From assembly GCA_016214125.1 (NCBI GenBank), contig JACRPC010000012.1:156772-220771 (forward strand): a stretch of 64,000 bases of DNA, given 5' to 3'. Below are positions 24,852 to 33,434 of the stretch, one piece after another. Each line of letters begins with the position of its first letter. The stretch's first letter is position 1. The DNA comes from Rhodospirillales bacterium (GTDB lineage: Bacteria; Pseudomonadota; Alphaproteobacteria; Rhodospirillales; WMHbin7). Below the pieces are notes generated by a model. It made no database searches. It saw only the letters and a program-made list of their open reading frames with translations, and was not told the origin of the DNA. A program made the position numbers and the translations under genes.

Positions 24852-26915
24852 CTATTTGGAGGCCAGGGAGACCATTCCATCCCAATCGGGCCCCGGTTCG
24901 GCTTCCATGTTCTGCAGGCAGCGTTGGAGATAGATCAGCGCCGGTCGGTCGGTGGGGCGGAGTTGGATGACCTCGGCGAAGGCCTTGCTGGCTTGGCTCC
25001 ACCGACGCTCGCGGTAGTCATCGACGCCTTCCTGGAACAGCCGGGCGACCCGCCCGATCCCTGGCGTTTCTCCGTCCAAGAGGTGATCCAGGATCTCATA
25101 GACCGTAACGGCCTGGGTCTTGCCTTGGACACGAACCCGGTCGATCTCGCGGGCCAATCGCTTATCCCGGAGGGCCTGGTAGGTATCGCTGGTGACCAGG
25201 ATCTGGGTTCCGTAATGCTTATTGGCGGACTCCAGGCGAGAGGCCAGGTTCACCATGTCGCCGACCACCGTGTAATCCATCCGCTTCGGTGACCCGATAT
25301 AGCCCGCCACGGCCCGGCCCGTGTTCAGGCCGATGCCGATGCTGATAGCACGGTGGCCCGCCTGGCTCCGTCGCCGGTTTAGGTCGCGAAGGGCCCGCAA
25401 CATGGCGACCGCCGATGACACCGCCTCGTCGGCGTCAAGGGGAGAGGCGATGGGAGCGCCGAAGATCGCCATGATGGCGTCGCCGATGAACTTGTCGAGG
25501 GTGCCGCCATGTTCGAAGATCACCTCCACCATCTCGGTGAAATACTCGTTGAGCATCGCCACCGTATCGCCGGGTGACAGCGCCTCCGTCAGCGAGGTGA
25601 ATCGGCGCATGTCGGAGAAGAGGACGGTGACCTCCTGCTCCTTGCCGCCCAGAATGGACTCGTCCGCTTCGAGAAGGCTGTCCAGCACCTTGTCGGACAT
25701 GAAGCGGGACATGGTGTTCTTGATGCGCTTCTCGCGCGTGATGTCCTCAAGCACCAACATGCTGCCGATGGGCCTTTCGTCGATGCCGATCAGTGCGATG
25801 GCCGAGAGGTTGACCGAGGTGCCGCTCCCGTCGGCCATCCGGATTTCCCGGTCGAACATGGCCTCGGAGCGCCCGCCCTTCTGGACGCTCTCCAGGAGAT
25901 CGAGGACCCAGGCGTTCTCGGCGCCCAGGACCTCCGATACGGGAAAGGACAGCAAATCCCCGCCGTCCCGCTTCAGGATGCGCAGGGCGGCTTCATTGGC
26001 CTTGGTGACCTTGCCGGCGCCATCCAGGGTGACGACACCGTTGCTGAGGCTCCTGAGGACGCTCTCGTTGAAGTTCTTGACCCCGAGAACCTCCTCGAAG
26101 AGCTGGGCGTTGCGTAGCGCGCCGGCCGCCATGGAGCCGAGGGTCGAGGCTTCCAGGAGATCGCTGGCATGGTAACCGGCGTCGACCCGCGTGGTCGCCA
26201 GGACGAGGGCGCCGGAACAGCGATCGCGCGCCATCAGCGGAACCATCAGGACGGCGAAGATATCCGGCACCTCGTTCCGCCAGCGGGAATCGGACGGAAG
26301 GTCATTGATGATCTCGCCCTTTCCGTGGGCGACGACGTCCTGGAAAAGGGCGGACTCAGTGATGGCAGAGAGTTTCGGCGCTTTTTCCGCCCTGAAGGCG
26401 GCCAGTGGCAGGAATCCGCCGCCTTCGGATCGCACCAGGACTAGGCCGGTATTCTCCGGATCGGCCTCGTCCTGGAATTCGGCGAGAAGGGCCTCGGCCA
26501 CCGCCGGGGCTTCCAGGGAGCGGTTCAAGGCCAAGGCCGCCCGGTGTAGGAGTGATATCTCGCGGTATTGCTGGAGGGTCTCGGCCGAGACCGCCCGGCG
26601 CGCAGCCTCGGCATCGACGATGGCCTGCAGTGACCGGGCAATGAAGCGGGCCAGCGTATCGACGCCCGCGGCGTCGCCTTCCTTCGCGGCGACAACCACC
26701 TCTCCCGCCGTCGCGCCGTTGACCGTAAGGGGAAAGCGCGCGCCGCCGTCTCCAAGTTCGGCCAGCCGCCGCCCGGCATCGCCGGCTCCAGCGGCGGCAA
26801 CCGGCTTGCCGCCCTCCAGCACGGCGAGCAAGACCGCTTCAGGGAAGCTGGCCACCGCCTCGGCCAGGTAGTCGCCCAGGAAGCGCGGCTTCAGGAGGCG
26901 GCGCAACTCGGTCAT
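24852..26915 (-). CDS. GAF-PAS adenylate cyclase (class III)
   Basis: 687 residues. A short N-terminal sensory region is followed by a GAF domain (about 117–275), a PAS domain (about 280–395) and a class III cyclase domain (about 425–600). The C-terminal tail is short and TPR-like. Catalytic residues are complete: metal-binding D435 (VLFSDMRRFT) and D479 (KFIGDAIMAIFG), base-selecting K475 and D547 (MDYTVVGD), and transition-state N556 and R560. The Lys/Asp pair predicts cAMP rather than cGMP. It is the last gene of the hydrogenase/two-component operon, six bases after the receiver gene, so it may be an output of that signalling chain. No membrane segment is seen; it should be cytoplasmic. 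Confidence 0.92.
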   Translation of the reverse strand: MTELRRLLKPRFLGDYLAEAVASFPEAVLLAVLEGGKPVAAAGAGDAGRRLAELGDGGARFPLTVNGATAGEVVVAAKEGDAAGVDTLARFIARSLQAIVDAEAARRAVSAETLQQYREISLLHRAALALNRSLEAPAVAEALLAEFQDEADPENTGLVLVRSEGGGFLPLAAFRAEKAPKLSAITESALFQDVVAHGKGEIINDLPSDSRWRNEVPDIFAVLMVPLMARDRCSGALVLATTRVDAGYHASDLLEASTLGSMAAGALRNAQLFEEVLGVKNFNESVLRSLSNGVVTLDGAGKVTKANEAALRILKRDGGDLLSFPVSEVLGAENAWVLDLLESVQKGGRSEAMFDREIRMADGSGTSVNLSAIALIGIDERPIGSMLVLEDITREKRIKNTMSRFMSDKVLDSLLEADESILGGKEQEVTVLFSDMRRFTSLTEALSPGDTVAMLNEYFTEMVEVIFEHGGTLDKFIGDAIMAIFGAPIASPLDADEAVSSAVAMLRALRDLNRRRSQAGHRAISIGIGLNTGRAVAGYIGSPKRMDYTVVGDMVNLASRLESANKHYGTQILVTSDTYQALRDKRLAREIDRVRVQGKTQAVTVYEILDHLLDGETPGIGRVARLFQEGVDDYRERRWSQASKAFAEVIQLRPTDRPALIYLQRCLQNMEAEPGPDWDGMVSLASK

Positions 26916-26921
26916 GACTGC

Positions 26922-27305
26922 CTATTCCAGCCCGAGGATACCCTTGGCCAGCCCGAGCAGTTCGTCGGGATCGAAAGGTTTGGTCATGTACCGGTGGGCC
27001 CCGGCCTCGATTCCAACCTGCCGGTCCACTTCCTGCCCCTTGGCGGTCAGGAGGACGATGATGGTGCCCGCCAGGTCGGGTTCCTCTTTGACCTTGCGGC
27101 AAACGGCGTAGCCGTTCATCAGGGGCATCATGACGTCCAGGAAGACCAGGGCGGGTTTCTCGCTCCGGATGGTGGCCAGGCCCTCCTCGCCGTTGGTGGC
27201 CGAGAGGATCTCGAAGCCGTGTTCGTCCTCCAGATATTCGAGCGTCTGTTCGATGAGGGAGCGGATATGCGGCTCGTCATCGACGATGAGGATTTTCTTG
27301 TTCAT
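26922..27305 (-). CDS. Stand-alone response-regulator receiver (CheY-like)
   Basis: 127 residues and only a REC domain. The acidic pocket is D9/D10 (IVDDEP), the phospho-acceptor is D57 (LVFLDVMMP), the conserved Thr/Ser position is in LLTAKG, and the lysine is K109 (YMTKPF). It lacks an output domain, so it probably works by protein contact, perhaps with the cyclase encoded immediately downstream or as a phosphate shuttle. Only three bases separate it from the upstream Cache kinase gene. Confidence 0.93.
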   Translation of the reverse strand: MNKKILIVDDEPHIRSLIEQTLEYLEDEHGFEILSATNGEEGLATIRSEKPALVFLDVMMPLMNGYAVCRKVKEEPDLAGTIIVLLTAKGQEVDRQVGIEAGAHRYMTKPFDPDELLGLAKGILGLE

Positions 27306-27308
27306 TGC

Positions 27309-29387
27309 CTATCCAGTTCCTTTCGTTTTCGCCGGAATGACGAACGAGAAGGTGCTTCCCTTTCCCACCTCGCTCTCCACCCAAATCCGGCCGCCGTAGT
27401 GCTCGACGATTTCCTTGCAGATGGCTAGGCCAAGCCCCGTCCCTTTGGGCTTGTCGACCAGGGTATCGTCCCGCACGACCTGATGAAATTTGTCGAAGAT
27501 TCTTTCCTGCTCCATGGCCGGGATGCCCGGCCCGGAATCGCGCACGTCGACCCGAAGCAGGCCGTCGGCCTGGCGCCAGGCCCTCAGCTCCACCTCGCCT
27601 TCCTCCGTGAACTTGGCGGCGTTGCTGAGCAGGTTGGCGATCACCTGGGTCAGGCGGTCCGGATCGGCCGCGGTCTCGGGGAGCCCTTCCTCGATCGCAA
27701 CCGTGAAGGAAACGCGCGGACTGGCGGAAAACACTGCCTCGACGGCCCGGGCGGCCTTTTGGACGAGGTCCCCGAACCGGAAGGTTTCCTCGTTCCAGGC
27801 GACCCTTCCGGACTCGATCTTTGCGATGTCAAGCACGTCATCGATGAGACGGGTCAGGCGATCGCTTTCGGCCAGGATGATTCCCAGGTTTTCCTGAACC
27901 CTGGACGCGGTCTTTTCCGCCTTGGCGTCGCCTTGGGCCCGTGGCGCGAAGACCTTTTCGAAGTCCTTGGCGATCAGCTTCGCGAAACCCCGAACCGAAG
28001 TGAGCGGCGTCCGCAATTCGTGTGACACCGAGGACAGGAAGCCGGACTTCATGCGATCCAGTTCCTTGAGTTCCTCGTTGGCCTTCTCCAGATCGTGCGT
28101 CCGTTCCTTCACCTTGATATCGAGTACGTCGATGTTCTCGCGCAGTTGCTCGACCATGGAGTCGAAGGCCGCCGACAGAACGCCGATCTCGTCGTCTCGC
28201 TGGATGCCGCTGACCGCCGAAAGGTCGCCGTTGCGGACCCGTCGCGCGGTATCCGAAAGCCTCCGGATGGGTGCCGTGAGCTTGCCCACGAACACGTATC
28301 CCAGCAGGGTCGCTAGGACGAGAACGACCGCGGTGATCGCCAGGATGCGGTTGCCCAGGACATCGGCGCCCCGCTGGAGTTCCTCGGTATAGACCGATGA
28401 AGCCAAGTACCAGCCGAAGCCCTTGAAATGCCGGACCCAGGAAATCTTGTCATAACTGTAGTTTCCTGGATCGGACGGTTTGTCCCATTTGTAGACGAGG
28501 CCATCGCCGGTATCCGCGACGGCGACCAGGTCCCGGACCAAGGGGTGCCCGGTGGTCGGATTTTCGAGGCCCGCGACATTCTTGCCCTCGATGTTCGGAT
28601 TCGGGTGGATGAACATGTTCATCCCGGAATCGAAGATGTACACATATCCAGTCTTGGAAATCCTGATCTCGCGAAGGGATGTTCGCAGTCGCTCGATGGC
28701 CTCCATCTTCTTTTCCACCACCTCGGCGTCAATGTCGTCCATATAAACGCCGGTGCCGATGACCCACCCCAACTGCGGGAAATCCATGAAATAGGCGAGC
28801 TTTTCACTCGGATCGGATGCCCCTAGGCGACTCCACCAGTAGGTACGGTAACCCTCCCCTGATCGGCGGGCGATTTCGACCATGGGCGGAATGAGGAGCT
28901 CTCCGCGCCCATCGCGGAGTTGCGAATTGTCGGTGCCGTTCACCTTGGGGTCGGGATGAGCGATGGAGAACGAGTCGTAATCCACCACCCAGATGTAGTC
29001 GTCCTTGCCGAAGCGGAGGGAGCGCAGGCGCTCGGCAACCCTGGCCGTCGCCTGATCCCTGGTCAGAGCCCCTTTGTCGACCTCGGCGAAGACCGACCGG
29101 ATATAACTGGCGGCAATGGAAACCACATTCTTGAGTTCCCGCTTCCGCGCATCGATCGCGCCTTTCCGGTAGTCTTCCAGATCGGCATGGATCCGGTTCG
29201 CAAGTTCATAGACGTTGTCGAGAATGGTCCGGCCGGCCGTCTGTTCCTGGTCGTAGATGGTCTTCTTAATCAGGGGCACCGAAAGGAAATAGATTGCCGC
29301 CCCGAAAATGGCCACGATGACCACCTGAAGGGCAAACAGGCGGAGGAACAACTTCGACCGAAGCATGGTTGGAGGATTGCCGGTCAC
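27309..29387 (-). CDS. Membrane histidine kinase with Cache sensor domain
   Basis: 692 residues from a GTG at 29387, preferred over the ATG 21 bases later because AAGGAG lies seven bases upstream and the GTG overlaps the previous stop (GTGA). Order: membrane helix (about 12–35), a double Cache-type periplasmic sensor containing DDYIWVVDYDS and GYVYIFDSGMNM, a second membrane helix, HAMP, coiled coil, HisKA with SVSHELRTPLTS, and a complete HATPase domain (NLLSNAAKF, DSGPGI, GTGLGLAICKE). Cache domains of this type bind small organic ligands. It should phosphorylate the receiver encoded next. Why a ligand-sensing membrane kinase belongs with a soluble hydrogenase is unclear. Confidence 0.92.
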   Translation of the reverse strand: MTGNPPTMLRSKLFLRLFALQVVIVAIFGAAIYFLSVPLIKKTIYDQEQTAGRTILDNVYELANRIHADLEDYRKGAIDARKRELKNVVSIAASYIRSVFAEVDKGALTRDQATARVAERLRSLRFGKDDYIWVVDYDSFSIAHPDPKVNGTDNSQLRDGRGELLIPPMVEIARRSGEGYRTYWWSRLGASDPSEKLAYFMDFPQLGWVIGTGVYMDDIDAEVVEKKMEAIERLRTSLREIRISKTGYVYIFDSGMNMFIHPNPNIEGKNVAGLENPTTGHPLVRDLVAVADTGDGLVYKWDKPSDPGNYSYDKISWVRHFKGFGWYLASSVYTEELQRGADVLGNRILAITAVVLVLATLLGYVFVGKLTAPIRRLSDTARRVRNGDLSAVSGIQRDDEIGVLSAAFDSMVEQLRENIDVLDIKVKERTHDLEKANEELKELDRMKSGFLSSVSHELRTPLTSVRGFAKLIAKDFEKVFAPRAQGDAKAEKTASRVQENLGIILAESDRLTRLIDDVLDIAKIESGRVAWNEETFRFGDLVQKAARAVEAVFSASPRVSFTVAIEEGLPETAADPDRLTQVIANLLSNAAKFTEEGEVELRAWRQADGLLRVDVRDSGPGIPAMEQERIFDKFHQVVRDDTLVDKPKGTGLGLAICKEIVEHYGGRIWVESEVGKGSTFSFVIPAKTKGTG

Positions 29388-31465
29388 GGCACGTCTCCTT
29401 CCGTCGGCAGGATGAGAATCTGCAAGGCGGCCGTGGCCTTGAGAAACGGTTCGTCGATGTCCGGCAACAATTCGGCGGGCACGACGATCAGGCCCTGGAA
29501 CCCGTCGCGGATGCGCTCCATCAGCTCGAAGCGCGAGCAGGCGATCACGTCTCCGGTGGCGATCACCGGGGGAATCTCCCGCCGCGCCGATTTTCTGGGA
29601 TCGCACAGGACCAGGCAGGGGGTCGCCGCTATCCCGACCGATGCAGGCAGCCGATCGGCCCAGGACTTCCGGGCACCAAGCAACAGGCGCATGCCGTCAA
29701 GCAGGATCCTCTCGTCGATGGGCTTGCCCAGGGCAATATTGCCCCCGGCCGTCTCGTATCCGGGGACCGCGGAAAGCACGATGACGGGAATCCGGCCTAG
29801 TTCGGGATCCTTGCGCAGCCGGGTGATGGCGGTGCGCCCGTCCATTACCGGCATGGCCAGATCCATGGTGATCAGGTCCGGCCGAACCTGGGTGGCCGCC
29901 TCGATGGCTTGCCGCCCATCGTTAGCGGTGACGACGGCATAGCCGTTCTCCTGAAGTAGCTGGGCCAGGTAGGTCCGGACAGGCGCTTCGTCGTCCACCA
30001 CCAGGATGACGGCCCTTTCCGCCCCGATGGCCTTCGGTGCTCCGGGGCCGGCCGGGCCGGTGGCGATTCCGACGGCCTCCAGCGCAACCGCGGTTTCGAA
30101 CGGGGGCAGGGTCAGGATGAAACGGCTGCCCACGCCGGGTTGGGACTCGGCCCAGATCCGTCCCCCGTAATGGGTGACAATCTCACGACAGATGGACAGC
30201 CCGAGGCCCGTCCCCTGGGGCTTGTCCACCAGGGTATCGTCGTTGGTGAGCTGGCGGAATTTGTCGAAGATGGCCTCCGCCTTGTCCGGATCGAACCCCA
30301 CTCCGGTGTCGCGGACACAGGTCCGGATTCTTCCGTCCTCGTCGCGCAACACTTCCACCGCCACCTCGCCCTCCTCGGTGAACTTGGCCGCGTTGTTGAG
30401 GAGATTGACGATGACCTGCACCATGCGGTCGTAGTCGGCGTTTACGACGAGAGGTTCATCCGGCGCCTCGACCCGCAGACCGACCCGCGGCTTGGCCTCG
30501 AACTGGCCCCGCACCGCGTTGACCGCCTGGCGGACGGCATCCTGAAGAGCAAAGGTCCTGTCATTCCATTCGATGCGGCCGGACTCGATCTTTGCCAGAT
30601 CGAGCACGTTGTTGATCAGCCGGGTCAGCCGATCGGCCTCCACCAGGATGATGGAGAGGTTCTCCAGGATGCGGGCGGACTTCTTGTGGAGCTTCGAAGC
30701 TTCGGGCACCGCGAAGCTGCGTTCGAACTCGCGATAGATGAGCTGCGCAAACCCCCGGATCGAGGTCAACGGAGTCCGCAGTTCATGCGACACCGAGGAC
30801 AGAAGGTCGGACTTCATCTTGTCCAGTTCCTTGAGGTGCCGATTGGCCCTCTCCACCTCCTCCTTGGCCCGGCGCTGGCGCTCCTCGGCATCCTTGAGGG
30901 GCGTGATGTCCATCGCAACGCTCAGGTAGCCGGTGACATGGCCTTCCGTGTCCTCGATGGGGGTAACGGAGAGATTGATCGGGATCAGGCGTCCGTCCTT
31001 GCCCAGGTATGTGCTTTCGAAGGTTCCCGACTGGGCCAGCACCGCGAAATAATGGGCCAGCGTGATCTCTCCGCCGTTATCCCGCACCAGCCAGTCGTGC
31101 AACTGCGCCGGCGGATGGAGGTCCAAGGGGGTCCGCCGACCCACGATCTCGCGCGCGGCATGGCCGAGCATCCGCTCGGCGCCCCGGTTGAACAGCAGGA
31201 TGGTCCCGTTCCGGTCCGCGGCGATGATCGAGATCTGGGTGGCGGCGTCCAGGACCGCCTCCAATTGGCTGCTGGTGTTCCGGAACTGGGCGAGGATTGC
31301 GTCGGTCTTCTCGAACTGCTCGACTACCATCCGCGCCGTGATCTCGGCGGCTTCGTGGGCGACACGGATCTCCTCGCGCAGGATCTGGTTGTCCTCCAAG
31401 AGAGCGGCGAAGCGATCCCCCTTTCTCCGGAACTGGTCCAGACCTTGAAGATCACGAACAGCCAT
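29384..31465 (-). CDS. Soluble PAS histidine kinase with C-terminal receiver domains (HoxJ/HupT-like role proposed)
   Basis: 693 residues from the ATG at 31465 (GGAGG nine bases upstream). It has an N-terminal coiled coil, a PAS domain (about 80–190: ATQISIIAADRNGTILLFNRG describes its start), HisKA with SVSHELRTPLTS, and HATPase (NLLNNAAKF, GTGLGLSICRE). A receiver domain follows (VVDDEAPVRTY, phospho-Asp in LITMDLAMP, Lys in ALGKPI), then a degenerate second receiver-like segment. No membrane segment is present. PAS kinases HupT/HoxJ bind the H2-sensing hydrogenases HupUV/HoxBC; sitting next to hydrogenase genes, this protein is a plausible analogue. It overlaps the maturation-protease gene by 14 bases. 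Confidence 0.9.
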   Translation of the reverse strand: MAVRDLQGLDQFRRKGDRFAALLEDNQILREEIRVAHEAAEITARMVVEQFEKTDAILAQFRNTSSQLEAVLDAATQISIIAADRNGTILLFNRGAERMLGHAAREIVGRRTPLDLHPPAQLHDWLVRDNGGEITLAHYFAVLAQSGTFESTYLGKDGRLIPINLSVTPIEDTEGHVTGYLSVAMDITPLKDAEERQRRAKEEVERANRHLKELDKMKSDLLSSVSHELRTPLTSIRGFAQLIYREFERSFAVPEASKLHKKSARILENLSIILVEADRLTRLINNVLDLAKIESGRIEWNDRTFALQDAVRQAVNAVRGQFEAKPRVGLRVEAPDEPLVVNADYDRMVQVIVNLLNNAAKFTEEGEVAVEVLRDEDGRIRTCVRDTGVGFDPDKAEAIFDKFRQLTNDDTLVDKPQGTGLGLSICREIVTHYGGRIWAESQPGVGSRFILTLPPFETAVALEAVGIATGPAGPGAPKAIGAERAVILVVDDEAPVRTYLAQLLQENGYAVVTANDGRQAIEAATQVRPDLITMDLAMPVMDGRTAITRLRKDPELGRIPVIVLSAVPGYETAGGNIALGKPIDERILLDGMRLLLGARKSWADRLPASVGIAATPCLVLCDPRKSARREIPPVIATGDVIACSRFELMERIRDGFQGLIVVPAELLPDIDEPFLKATAALQILILPTEGDVP

Positions 31466-31877
31466 GGATCGCCACCTCCAGGCTGGCCGTAGCCGTGGCC
31501 CGCACGACGGACGGATGGGCCGGCCCCTCAGCCCCCACCACCAGGCATTCCGGGACGGGCGTCTCGCAAACGAAGGGCAGCAGTCGCAACAGGTAAGGCA
31601 AGCCGGCCCCGTGATCATACGGCCCGGCTCCGCTCGCCGCCGTCTCCCGATCAAGGATCACCACCTCGCCCGGCGGGCCGAAGCCGGCTACGGCGTCGAC
31701 GAAGACCACCCGCTTCCGGCCCTCCACGAGGGGAAGAAGATCGATCCCCTTGAGGCCGCCATCGATCACCACGACGCCCCCGGGGATGGCTTGCCCCGCC
31801 AGAAACTCGTAGACCCGATGTCCGAGATCATCGCCCGGGATCAAGGCGTTGCCGACGCAGATGATCGCGGTGTCCAA
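31452..31877 (-). CDS. [NiFe]-hydrogenase maturation endopeptidase (HupD/HycI family)
   Basis: 141 residues. The family N-terminus is CVGNALIPGDDLGHRVYEFL, close to the usual GNxLxxDDGxG; the next conserved motif DGGLKGIDLLP and FVDAVAGFGPPGEV supply nickel-binding acidic residues. These proteases trim the C-terminal tail of the large subunit after nickel insertion. The large subunit encoded just upstream still has such a tail (10 residues after the last metal ligand), so the pair is consistent. Start 12 bases after the large-subunit stop. Confidence 0.85.
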   Translation of the reverse strand: MDTAIICVGNALIPGDDLGHRVYEFLAGQAIPGGVVVIDGGLKGIDLLPLVEGRKRVVFVDAVAGFGPPGEVVILDRETAASGAGPYDHGAGLPYLLRLLPFVCETPVPECLVVGAEGPAHPSVVRATATASLEVAIHGCS

Positions 31878-31889
31878 GGGGCGCCTCCG

Positions 31890-33413
31890 TCACAGGGTCC
31901 GTCGCCCGCTCGCGCCGACCACGTGAACGGTGCAGACCAGACAGGGGTCGAAGGAGCGGACGACATGGCCGAGAAGGGCAGGATTGTCGGGATCGGAGAC
32001 GGGGATTCCGATCAGCGCCTCCTCCCAGGGGCCGCGCAGGCCTTCGGAATCCCTGGGCGCGCCATTCCAGGCCGTCGGCGTGATGATCTGATAGTGGGCG
32101 ATCCGGCCGTCCTTGATCCGCACCCAATGCCCGAGCGCGCCGCGCGCCGCCTGGCAAAGACCGATCCCTTCCCCATCCTGCAGGTCGCCGGGGTGGTGGT
32201 ACACGGGTTCGCCGAACCGCTGGATCAGTTCCCCCAGCCATGCGTCCATGGCCTGGAAATAGGTCGTGGGACGGGTGAGGCGCGCCAATTGGCGCACCAG
32301 GGCATTGGCGCCGCCGTCGGCGATCAGGTCGCGGAACAGCGGATCACCGGCGACGATCCGCTCGGCCAGAGGGCCGGTTTCCGCAGCCAGCCCCTTGTAG
32401 CGCGGCGCCTTGCTCCAGGAATACTTGCCCCCCTCGTCGCCGCTGGGCACCGGCTCGGTCTCGCCGTCGAAGGGATGCCTTCCACCCGGGTAGTCCCTAT
32501 ACCACGAACTGGCCACATGCTCGGCGATCCGCGCCTGGTCAAAGGCTTCGACCGTGACGCCCTCGGCGAAACCCGCCGCCACCAACCGCCCCGCCGTTCC
32601 CGCCACGGTCGTGCCCTCGGGAAGCTCCAGGGAACCGTAGGACAGGAACCGGTCGTAGCCGCGCCCCAGGTTGCCGAGACCAGCGCCCAGGCCAAAGCGG
32701 ATCAGGAATCCGACGTCGCTTTCCCGATGGCGGGAGCTTTCGGCCAACCAGGCCTCTAGGGCCTGCCGGCTGTCCACCTCCAGCCAGCGCTCGGTCGGAC
32801 AGCCGAGAACCGTGCCTTCGTACCAGCTCCGGAATTGGGAAAGAATGTTACGGCACTTGAGGATGTCCGATACCGGGGGCGCATAGACGACGCCGCCCGG
32901 CACCATGAACGAGGTATGGGGCCATTGGCCACCGATGAGGGCGATGATCTCGACGATCCGCTTGGTCTGTCGCACCACGTCCAGGCTTCGTTCCCCGGCC
33001 AGCGAGGCGTAGCGCGCGACCGCCTGGTCGTACAGGTCGTGGCCGGAATGGAAAACGTTGGCGAATCCGTTCATATGCATGAGCACCGACTGGCGGACGT
33101 CGCTCTGCATGGTTTCCGCCATCAGGGCTACGTTCCGCAGCCGCCCAGCATTGGGGGGAGGCGCGACACCCGCGATGCCGTCCAGCGCCTTCGCGGCGGC
33201 TGTGAGATGGGTAAGGCTGCAGATGCCGCAGATGCGCGGGGTGATCACCAGCCCGTCGAGGGGAGCCCGCCCCACCAGCATGCGCTCGAAGCCGCGGAAC
33301 ATGGTGCCTGAGCTCCAGGCATCGACGACTCGGCCATCCTCGACGGCCACCTTGATTTCCAAGTCGCCTTCGACCCGGTTGAGCGGGATGTCGCAGATGA
33401 CCCGGTTCGCCAT
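31890..33413 (-). CDS. [NiFe]-hydrogenase large subunit
   Basis: 507 residues. Nickel-iron ligands are intact: the N-terminal RICGICSLTH (C62, C65, then H69) and the C-terminal DPCLVCTVH (C491, C494). The conserved RVEG at residue 13 and the RGALGHW...PTAWN segment, with the active-site Arg, are also present. After H497 there is a 10-residue extension (VVGASGRRTL) for the maturation protease. The overall style and the soluble, TAT-less small subunit place it near group 2 (cytosolic uptake/sensing) rather than membrane-bound uptake enzymes; this class is inferred, not computed. It is immediately followed by protease and kinase genes. No other hydrogenase or hyp genes are in the window. Confidence 0.93.
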   Translation of the reverse strand: MANRVICDIPLNRVEGDLEIKVAVEDGRVVDAWSSGTMFRGFERMLVGRAPLDGLVITPRICGICSLTHLTAAAKALDGIAGVAPPPNAGRLRNVALMAETMQSDVRQSVLMHMNGFANVFHSGHDLYDQAVARYASLAGERSLDVVRQTKRIVEIIALIGGQWPHTSFMVPGGVVYAPPVSDILKCRNILSQFRSWYEGTVLGCPTERWLEVDSRQALEAWLAESSRHRESDVGFLIRFGLGAGLGNLGRGYDRFLSYGSLELPEGTTVAGTAGRLVAAGFAEGVTVEAFDQARIAEHVASSWYRDYPGGRHPFDGETEPVPSGDEGGKYSWSKAPRYKGLAAETGPLAERIVAGDPLFRDLIADGGANALVRQLARLTRPTTYFQAMDAWLGELIQRFGEPVYHHPGDLQDGEGIGLCQAARGALGHWVRIKDGRIAHYQIITPTAWNGAPRDSEGLRGPWEEALIGIPVSDPDNPALLGHVVRSFDPCLVCTVHVVGASGRRTL

Positions 33414-33434
33414 TGTCGCACCTGGTATTGGTTT

